From NCBI GenBank assembly GCA_000442125.1, contig KE546970.1:1108667-1172666 (forward strand): a stretch of 64,000 bases of DNA. Reading direction: 5' to 3'. The translations under genes and the position numbers were made by a program. This stretch comes from Opeltia flavorubescens (lineage: Eukaryota > Ascomycota > Lecanoromycetes > Teloschistales > Teloschistaceae). This document shows, in pieces, positions 56,649 to 64,000 of this stretch. Position 1 is the stretch's first letter. Each line of letters begins with the position of its first letter. The notes under the pieces were generated by a model. It was given only the letters and a program-made list of their open reading frames with translations. It was not told the origin of the DNA and ran no database searches.

Positions 56649-58622
56649 ATGTCTGTTTCTGTCCCTCTTCTTTACCCACTTTCGTTGAAGCAAATAGACT
56701 TAATGACGAACACATGTATTGGTTCACCTTTTATAAGCTCTAAGTCGTGCTCGCAACAACTAAAAAGGAGCCCCAACGGGAAGTCCCTTGCCTCCACCAA
56801 AGATGAGCTGGGCAGAATACTCCACTCGGTGGACCAGGGCATTATCCCTTTCACGGATCAGAATTTCAGGACACTCAAGAAAATCGCAAAGTCCTTAACC
56901 TGTGATGGTCATAAAGCTCTATCAAAGGAGTTCGCTTACCATTGGCTTGCATCGTCTCGACTAGCTCGCTTTCTTAAACACATGAGCTGGAATGCGGACG
57001 CCATCAAATGGAAATGTCTAGCTGCTGAAGACTCGACATGTACCTCCATCCTTGACTGCTTCAAGTCTGCAGACCTTCATGACGAAGTACGTGGCCTCTT
57101 GAACCGAATCTCCCTAGGCTGGGACAGGTACAGATCTCTGTCCAAGCTTGCTCGTCATTGGTTCTGCAAAAAACATCAAAGAAATACCGGAGCTTTGAAA
57201 AAAACGCTGGAAAACTTGAGGCCGCAGTGTGAATACTATTGGTCCAGTATCGGTGTCCATAAAAAAAAGACAAAGAGGAATGACCCCGAAGCCAATGATA
57301 AAACACCCGATCAGAAGGATGATTCCTCTTACGATAACAGTACTATTGAGGATTCGATGATTTCCAGCGTCTCTGATACCATTGACTCTTTGGACAACAC
57401 CACCCTCAATCAGACAAGCGAAGTTCCTTCAATATCGATATCAAATGCGACAATTGATGCTGGACAAATACCAGACGATCCTTTACCGTGGAATGATCCC
57501 GGACTACATGAATACGATGGAGAGGACGAATCACAGGCAGATCCCTATCCTTCAATTTTGAGCAACCCTTCATCTCCTACAGCTCCGACAGCGTCACCGT
57601 CCAGCGCAATGCAGGTCAACCCCGAACCTAGGCTATCATATCAAATGCCTTGTACTTTCGACAGTGATCCAATTTCTATTACCCAAAAAGAGTCGGTGCG
57701 CACGCCTTGCTCGAGTCCCATCACCAGGAGGCTTTCAGCACCAAACATGTCACAGCCATCTTCGACGAAATCGAAAATACCACAAAAGCCATGCCCGGTG
57801 TTCACGCGGTGTGAAGCCGTGAGCAATAAAACAGTCTTTAACGATACCTTCAAATGTATCAAAGAGCCGGAATTCCACGCTGGTGACGCAAATTATGGTT
57901 ACATCTATGTTCACCAGGTAGTGGAATCACCAAGTCACGTCAAGGTTGGACGAACTGTACAGACAATTCAAGACAGGCAAAAACAAATAAGTCGTTGCGC
58001 CGGTCAATTAGCCCAAGTTGAAGAAGAGGGCAATGTCTGTAAAGTTCCCCAGCACAGATTGCTGGAAACAATCATTTTAAAGTCCTTAAGGTCCCGACAA
58101 TGCAGCTTTGTATGTCTTCGTTGTAAGGGTAATGATTATGATAAGGGGGTAGGCCACCACGAGTGGTTCGAGATATATGCAAAGGAAGAGGCGATTGAGT
58201 TTGCACACCATGTTGAGCGGTTCCGGCGGTGGTGGTCGTCTGAACCGTACGATGACAAAGGCCATTTGTTTCCAAGATGGCAAATGAGAATCGACTTTTT
58301 CGAATGTTCCAAGCAAAGATACCGATATCTACATGAAACGTCATCTCCGTTTAAAGCATGGTCGACTTTCCTCGATCCGCCTTGGTGGATACGAGTACAC
58401 ATGACAGTCTACGAAGTATTTTTCTACCCACGTGGGAATCTGTCATGTCGATGGACAATAATCCGAGAAAATTGGATCGAGATCGTTTACGACGCAGCCT
58501 TTGGGTCGGCCGCATTCATCGTACTGCTGATGTATTCTGGCTACAATGACTGGGTTTTGAACCCTGCGACATTACCTCTGATCTTTCTAGGTGTTTTATG
58601 TCGAGTGATTTGGCAAAGATGA
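56649..58622 (+). CDS. T5orf172 (GIY-YIG-like) domain protein with a C-terminal membrane tail
   Basis: Single exon, 657 residues. Residues about 415-520 match the T5orf172/MUG113 type domain, a GIY-YIG relative: ANYGYIYVHQVVESPSHVKV, GRTVQTIQDRQKQISRC and, further on, HHEWFEIYAKEEAIEFAHHV. The first 200 residues are helical and Lys/Cys-rich; residues about 215-390 are Ser/Pro/Asp-rich and disordered. Near the end two hydrophobic stretches (AAFGSAAFIVLLMYSG; LPLIFLGVLCRVIW) look like membrane spans or a hairpin. GIY-YIG domains are best known from nucleases, but fungal T5orf172 proteins have no assigned reaction that I know of. A membrane-tethered version is unexpected for a DNA-acting enzyme. 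Confidence 0.8.
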   Translation: MSVSVPLLYPLSLKQIDLMTNTCIGSPFISSKSCSQQLKRSPNGKSLASTKDELGRILHSVDQGIIPFTDQNFRTLKKIAKSLTCDGHKALSKEFAYHWLASSRLARFLKHMSWNADAIKWKCLAAEDSTCTSILDCFKSADLHDEVRGLLNRISLGWDRYRSLSKLARHWFCKKHQRNTGALKKTLENLRPQCEYYWSSIGVHKKKTKRNDPEANDKTPDQKDDSSYDNSTIEDSMISSVSDTIDSLDNTTLNQTSEVPSISISNATIDAGQIPDDPLPWNDPGLHEYDGEDESQADPYPSILSNPSSPTAPTASPSSAMQVNPEPRLSYQMPCTFDSDPISITQKESVRTPCSSPITRRLSAPNMSQPSSTKSKIPQKPCPVFTRCEAVSNKTVFNDTFKCIKEPEFHAGDANYGYIYVHQVVESPSHVKVGRTVQTIQDRQKQISRCAGQLAQVEEEGNVCKVPQHRLLETIILKSLRSRQCSFVCLRCKGNDYDKGVGHHEWFEIYAKEEAIEFAHHVERFRRWWSSEPYDDKGHLFPRWQMRIDFFECSKQRYRYLHETSSPFKAWSTFLDPPWWIRVHMTVYEVFFYPRGNLSCRWTIIRENWIEIVYDAAFGSAAFIVLLMYSGYNDWVLNPATLPLIFLGVLCRVIWQR

Positions 58623-59635
58623 TGGGTGATTGGAGCTTTCGATTGCTTTATATTGTAAGGTCTTGAGAAGGTATTAATGGACTTTGCAATGAGGTAATGA
58701 CTTATGCATATACAATTCGACTCACAAGCAACATACAGAGGATGTAATGGACTGTTGGCACTTAAACAGCTAATCAAGTTGAATGCGGTATGTCTAACGA
58801 CAACGTGACGATAGCATCTGTAAAGTAAGCAACGCTTTGACTATATTTTGGTGACTATATCTACTAACATGGATCAAGGTCTTGATATAAAGCCTATGGA
58901 TGTATAATTTGCATGGGTTTGATGCTATCTCGAGTATGGTAGGAAAGCTGGCTCTAGCCGTCGTCCCTGATATAACATTCGTCGATAGACTCTTGTCCAT
59001 ATCTACAGTTCAAATATGGGTCTACAAAAAATCTTGTACGAACTGCCGTCGCTTTAGCGGGCGAAAACGCTTTTGGGCCTAAGTATCATCCCCTGGTTTT
59101 CATCAAGATGTCTGACAGGGACGAGAATGAGCCGAGCATCTCGTCTCGGAACATTCTAGATCTATTCAAAAAATTCAGGAGAATTTGTTACCGTTCATGT
59201 GAATGCGCTTTGCCGCTCTAGAACCACGTTGATATAAGCTCTTTCATAGAAGAGCGTAAAAGCTAAGTATTCAACTTTCTTCACGTCTCTCTAATGTTTG
59301 CGACCTTGTATCTTGTATGATAAGATGTAGACGAATTGGAGATAACAAGATTCTTCACACAGGCGGGGGCCCTCTTATGGCGGGCAGGAATCTTCTTCAT
59401 GCAGACAGGTATGAAATGGTACAGCTGCAAAATTCCATGTCCTTGGAGACTGAATAGTGGAGAATGTATATGCGGAAATACTACCTTGTCTCGTTTTCTG
59501 TTTGCCTTGATTGAGTACTATTGGAAAAAAAGTTGGCTGTTCTTGGATAGGACAAGTATAGTCACTACAAAGCAACAAACATTCTTGCATTTATACCATT
59601 AAGTTGAGCGTTCATAAACAGGACCTCTGGGAGAG
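58623..59635. other. Intergenic region, nothing recognised
   Basis: About 1.0 kb between the T5orf172 gene and the MFS transporter; AT-rich, short ORFs only. Confidence 0.5.
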
Positions 59636-61339
59636 ATGGAAGGGCCTATTGAGATCGACACTAAGGGCGTTATCGTGACAGTAACGACAATCCCAATCGA
59701 GAAGTTCACCCCAGGATGGAGACTCCTCTGCGCTTTCACTGCAATAGCCATTGTCAACCTGGTGTGCGCTCTGGACGCCACCATCGTTTCCGTCGCGTTG
59801 GCTGTAAGAGCTCTCAACTAGCTTTCTCCACTTGTCCAACTCCAGGTGCTTACCGGCGTACGTGTCTAGGTTATCACCGTTGACCTTCATGGTGATGCCA
59901 TCAAAGCCTTTTGGACCGGCACATCCTTCCTACTAGCCTCCACCGTCTGGCAGCCTAATTTCGTCGCTTTTTCCCGCAACTGGGGTCGTCGACCACTCCT
60001 TTTACTTGCCATGGTTCTCTTCACTGTCGGTTCCATAGTCTGTGCCGTCTCTTACAACTTCACCGTGATGTTGGCTGGTCGCTCCGTTCAAGGCAGCGGC
60101 GGCGGTGGCATTCTCGCCATGACGCAGATACTGATCACTGACATGATTCCATTGCGTGAGCGGGGCAAATATTTTTCTCTCATCAATATCGTGTGGGCTA
60201 TTGGTACTGTCTCTGGCCCTCTAGTCGGCGGTGCTGTGGCCTCGGCCAACGCTTGGCGCTGGATATTCTACCTGAATCTGCCCATCATTGCAATTGGTTT
60301 CGTCGGTATCATTGCCTTCCTGGAATTGGAGAACGTCCATCGTACGCTCAAGGAGAAGCTGGTGGAAGTTGATTATATTGGCTCCGTAATCTTTCTGCCC
60401 TCGCTGACTTCTTTCTTGGTGGGTATCACATGGGGCGGAGTTCAATATGCATGGGATAGCTGGCCTACTGTCATACCTATTTCGCTTGGGTTATTTGGTC
60501 TTCTTGTTTTTGCATTTTGGGAAGCCAGGTGTGCCAAAATTCCCCTGCTTCCCCTTGAGATATTTGAAAATATGGATACGAACATCGCCTACTTCATTAA
60601 CTTTGTCCATGGCATTATTCTTTGGGCCGTCGTGTATTACATGCCACTCTTCTTCGAGGGCGCTAAATATTCGAGCCCTATAATGGCTGGTGTCTTAGCA
60701 CTTCCAATGACATTGACCGTGGTTCCGTGCGCGATTGTTGTCGGGGTCGTGGCTGCCAGAACAGGTTATTATCGGTGGGCGATCTGGATTGGATGGGTTT
60801 TGACCACCTCTGGCTACGGACTGCTCTACATGCTTTGTCCCACTACTACTTACCCTGCATTAGTTCTCCTGATGCTATATGCAGGCATTGGACTAGGGTT
60901 AATATTCCCAGCCGTCAATCTTGCTGTCCAGGCTTCAGTGCGCCCGAAGAACATCGCCATCGCCGCGGCTATGACTTCCTTCTTCCGCTGCATCGGTCAG
61001 ACTATCGGGGTTGCTATCGGAGGCGTGATTTTTCAGAACCGAATGACTACTAATTTGTCTGGGCATCCGGAGCTCTCTGTATCGGCCACGGCTTACAGTC
61101 TGGACGTTGTTACAGTAATCCAGCATATCGAATCGATGCTCGAAAGCGATCCTCGTAGGAATACTCTTGCAAACGGTCTTTCGGAAAGCATTGGTACTAT
61201 ATGGGCTGTCATGTGCGGCTTGGCTGGCTCGGCCTTGGTCAGTACGATCTTCCTAGGAGGATACAGCCTCAACCAGGCGCTTGTCACGGAGCAGAGATTC
61301 CGAGCGCAAAGAATCAAGGAGAACGCGGGAGACCATTGA
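59636..61339 (+). CDS. MFS drug:H+ antiporter (DHA2-type) transporter
   Basis: Two exons, 59636-59803 and 59870-61339 (intron 59804-59869, branch GCTTACC), 545 residues. A short N-terminus precedes the first span. Family motifs: LDATIVSVALA (TM1), FWTGTSFLLAS, FSRNWGRRPLLLL (motif A), LAGRSVQGSGGGGI, and motif C as GTVSGPLVGG. About 14 spans can be counted, which suits DHA2. Fungal relatives export toxins, secondary metabolites or drugs; no cluster partner is nearby, so the substrate is unknown. A premature-looking stop after VRV is removed by the intron, which extends past a first AG near 59845. Confidence 0.88.
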
Positions 61340-61944
61340 TAGGCAACTTGTAGCACTCAAAAGATTAATGTACTATCAACGAGATCGTGGCCGTTGAGAT
61401 GTTGTGGTGAGCTTAGTCGCATAGACTACCATGATTGTTCCCTTGCCTCTGTGACTTACCCACCACATCTGAAGTATAACAGCTGCGCTTGTTTTCAACC
61501 TTCATCAGAGGTGCAAGCGTGCAAAGGCTCGGCAATATAGCAGCAATCATGTGTATATTGTAACAAAAATTTGCGCATCGCGAGATACTTCTGACTGAAG
61601 TGGGCGCGGAAACATCAGTCATTTTATTGGGTGCTCTTACCTTGATCACCTACATAGCGGTAGAGGCCTACATGCTTCTGCCCACTATCCAAGGATTTAG
61701 ATGAAGGGATTGTACTGTAAGGTAACGTTTGGATAAGATTTGGACCATATGCGATCTGATTAGTGCCACGCGCTAAATCACGAATAACTGTACAAGTTAT
61801 GAAATTATGCAGTAGACAGCCATTTCATCAATTTGAGTTTCGAAGTAACGCTTCCGCGAATCCATGCTTTATTCCATAGGCTTTCGACAGACCAGTTGGA
61901 AAACTGCTGAAGACATACAGATGTAGTCGTACTGTTCATTTTCA
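61340..61944. other. Intergenic region, nothing recognised
   Basis: About 605 bp between the MFS gene and MED7. Confidence 0.5.
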
Positions 61945-62643
61945 ATGGCTGACGCTCCCCCTCCTCACCCCACCGCCGCTATCAGCGCTGCATTCCCAGC
62001 ACCTCCTCCATTTTACAAAGCATTCACTTCGGCCAACCTCGCCCACTTATCCTCTCTACAACAATCGAACCCTTCACTCACTATCGAGGACCTCCCTCCC
62101 GAGCTCGAAAACCTCCTTCCTCCTCCACCCCCACCACCAAGTACTTCTTACCGAATTTTTGGCGAGATCCACCAGAGCCCCGCCCCTCCCACCATAGACC
62201 CTCCACCGAAAGAACCGCCAAACCCGCATCGCTTACTTCAGACGACGCGCCAGCTCCTTCTCACATTCCTCTCACTTACAAATGCTCTGGTGGTTGACCC
62301 GGATACGTGGGCGCCGAAATGGGATGAAATGCGCGCGTTGTTCTCGGAAGCGCATGCCATCGTGAACGAGTATCGGCCGCATCAGGCGAGGGAGACGCTG
62401 ATACATATGATGGAGGAACAGCTGGAGAGGAGTAAGACGGAGACAAAGGCCTGTGAGGAGGCTTGCGAGAGGGTTCGAGAAGTATTGGAGAAGGTGGAGA
62501 AGGAGGAGGGAATGGCCCAACCAGAAGCAGGAATTATGGAGCTAAAGAAGCGAAGTCAGAGTGGGAAAAAGAAAGATTTAAGAGCTACAACGGAGAGCAG
62601 GATATGGGAGGCGATCCAGCAAGAGGTTGGGAGCTTCGATTGA
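61945..62643 (+). CDS. MED7: MED7, Mediator middle-module subunit
   Basis: RNA polymerase II Mediator subunit that pairs with MED21 and MED31. Single exon, 232 residues. The N-terminal PPPPFYKAFT-like segment (here FPAPPPFYKAFTSANLAHL) and EDLPPELENLLPPPPPP are family hallmarks. They are followed by YRIFGE, PNPHRLLQTTRQLLLTFLSL and the heptad-bearing helix HQARETLIHMMEEQLERSKT used to pair with MED21. A C-terminal extension of about 40 residues is Lys/Glu-rich. Length and order are normal for filamentous fungi. Confidence 0.93.
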   Translation: MADAPPPHPTAAISAAFPAPPPFYKAFTSANLAHLSSLQQSNPSLTIEDLPPELENLLPPPPPPPSTSYRIFGEIHQSPAPPTIDPPPKEPPNPHRLLQTTRQLLLTFLSLTNALVVDPDTWAPKWDEMRALFSEAHAIVNEYRPHQARETLIHMMEEQLERSKTETKACEEACERVREVLEKVEKEEGMAQPEAGIMELKKRSQSGKKKDLRATTESRIWEAIQQEVGSFD

Positions 62644-62905
62644 TGAGTAATGGGGCTGCTCATAATGGCACGATTCACAGATTTGATGGCAAGAGCAATC
62701 ATGCAATGCACAATCAACTCGCTACTCAGATGCAAGTTTTGCTTTTGGGGTATCAATACAGAAAGCCTCAACTTTTCCAGATCGCCGCAATCACAAATCC
62801 AAATTTATGCCGCTCCATACGGCGTTCATGGCAAGGAAGCGGAATAGTCAGCCCAAGCCACCACGTCAAGCCTCGGAACACAATGGGGATAATAAAGAGC
62901 ATGCT

Positions 62906-64000
62906 TCAGACACGAAGCTCTGTGGTCTGGGCGGACGCTAATTGACGCTGATAATCTTGCAGCGCATTCTGGACTTCACCGCCAGCTCCAGTAAATTTCT
63001 CCACTTGCTGAGGAGCCCGTCCAATGAAGGTTGTTGGGTCCATAAGTTGTGGTATCATGTCAAGTATTGGCTCGAAGAACGGGTCCTTCTTCACTCTCTC
63101 GATCAGATCGTTATCGTCTCCGAGGCCTTTGACTTGTTTGGCAGCTTCATGGGATAATACTCGGATATGTTCGTGAGCATCCTGGCGCGAGCCCCCTCGA
63201 TCAACCATGGCCATGATCAGGTTCTCGGTTGCCATGAATGGCAGCTCATCATTGATTCTCCGTTTGATCACGGCCGGATAAACGACCAGTCCTGAGCAAA
63301 TGTTGTTAAGAAGTATCATGAGAGCATCGGCTGTTAAAAACATCTCTGGCAATGAGCTTCGTCGGACCGCGCTATCATCCAACGATCTTTCAAGCCACTG
63401 AGCTGCAAATGTGTCTTCGGTATTGTGAGCCAGGTTGACCAGCTGCCTTCCCAGCGAGCACAACCGCTCCGAGCGCATAGGGTTTCTCTTGTATGCCATG
63501 GCGGAAGAGCCAATCTGGTCCTTTTCGAAGGGTTCCTCGAGCTCTTTGAACATAGCCAGATGCCGTATATCGCCCCCCATTCGCTGGCATGTCCCTCCTA
63601 GTGAGGCTAGTGCGTGAGCGACATCTACATCGATCTTTCTCGAATACGTCTGTGACGAGATGGTGAATGCAGAGTCGAAGCCAGCTTTCTTCGTCACAAT
63701 CTCGTCGAGCTGCTCCACTTTCTCATGATCACCCTTGAAAATCTGAAGGAAAGATGCTTGTGTTCCAACTGTCCCTTTGACGCCTCGAAAGCGAAGGTCT
63801 GATCTCGCGCGCTCAAGGTTTCGAAGATCCATCAACAGATCTTGGATCCAAAGACACGCTCGCTTTCCCATGGTGGTCAATTGGGCTGGCTGACCATGGG
63901 TGTAGCCAAGGCAAGCTAGATTCTTGTGGAGTTGGGCAAAGTCGGATAGCTTCTGGATAACGGCAGCAAGCTTAGGGCGAAGAATGTCGAGACCGTCTCG
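62906..64000 (-). CDS. ADE13: ADE13, adenylosuccinate lyase (3' part)
   Basis: Purine-biosynthesis enzyme that cleaves SAICAR and adenylosuccinate to release fumarate. The gene runs off the window edge, so the N-terminal part is missing; the frame is open to 64000. Visible landmarks: [13 protein letters not shown], then the fumarase/aspartase-superfamily signature [15 protein letters not shown], and a C-terminal domain with DVAHAL-type helices before it. No intron is needed in this part. The C-terminus ends TTELRV. Confidence 0.95.
   Translation of the reverse strand, partial: RDGLDILRPKLAAVIQKLSDFAQLHKNLACLGYTHGQPAQLTTMGKRACLWIQDLLMDLRNLERARSDLRFRGVKGTVGTQASFLQIFKGDHEKVEQLDEIVTKKAGFDSAFTISSQTYSRKIDVDVAHALASLGGTCQRMGGDIRHLAMFKELEEPFEKDQIGSSAMAYKRNPMRSERLCSLGRQLVNLAHNTEDTFAAQWLERSLDDSAVRRSSLPEMFLTADALMILLNNICSGLVVYPAVIKRRINDELPFMATENLIMAMVDRGGSRQDAHEHIRVLSHEAAKQVKGLGDDNDLIERVKKDPFFEPILDMIPQLMDPTTFIGRAPQQVEKFTGAGGEVQNALQDYQRQLASAQTTELRV

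Overview
The window is nuclear DNA of a filamentous ascomycete (Pezizomycotina). A leotiomycete is my best guess, from the gene set and protein style rather than from a database search. The evidence is about 25 protein genes in 64 kb, many short spliceosomal introns (about 42-130 bp, GT-AG with CTRAY-like branch sites), and hallmark fungal genes: PAN2, a PDR-type ABC transporter, MET10, FMP52, GUP1, exgD, MED7, ADE13, a TCO89-like protein and a WSC-domain glyoxal oxidase. Two ambiguous bases (25933 and 40467) show that it is a draft assembly. I saw no rRNA, convincing tRNA, CRISPR array, virus-like element or secondary-metabolite cluster.

Layout. 0-5 kb: the 3' part of PAN2, a small TA-flanked inverted-repeat element (MITE), a DUF2011 nuclear protein and a Cys-rich single-pass membrane protein. 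6-11 kb: a full-length PDR ABC transporter in six exons. 11.8-15.7 kb: an F-box protein converging on a TCO89-like TORC1 subunit. 16.2-20.6 kb: MET10 and FMP52, divergent from a shared 321-bp promoter. 21-25.4 kb: a small mitochondrial-type protein, a second F-box protein and a Pro/Thr/Ala-rich protein. 25.9-30 kb: an eleven-exon HSPA12-like Hsp70 ATPase, divergent from a coiled-coil protein. 30-34.7 kb: an alpha/beta hydrolase and a three-WSC glyoxal oxidase, both on the minus strand. 34.7-38.4 kb is gene-poor, with at most a relic ORF. 38.4-45 kb: a small orphan protein, membrane-anchored GH5 glucanase exgD and an STK32/YANK-type kinase. 45.6-54 kb: a DHR2-like DExH helicase, GUP1 and a large probably mitochondrial protein of unknown role. 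54-64 kb: a PAP2 lipid phosphatase, a T5orf172 (GIY-YIG-like) protein with a membrane tail, an MFS transporter, MED7 and the 3' part of ADE13.

Most genes are housekeeping and functionally unrelated, as is usual for fungal chromosomes. Loose themes are the cell surface (exgD, GUP1, glyoxal oxidase, the Cys-rich membrane protein) and efflux (ABC and MFS pumps). I rebuilt exon-intron structures by hand from splice signals, reading frame and remembered family sequences. For every complete multi-exon gene the summed exons give an intact frame. The best leads are the MITE, a GC-AG intron in the kinase, a Met-Pro-stop upstream ORF overlapping the GUP1 start codon, very small first exons, and the membrane-tailed T5orf172 protein. 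I did not find a clearly new multi-gene system.
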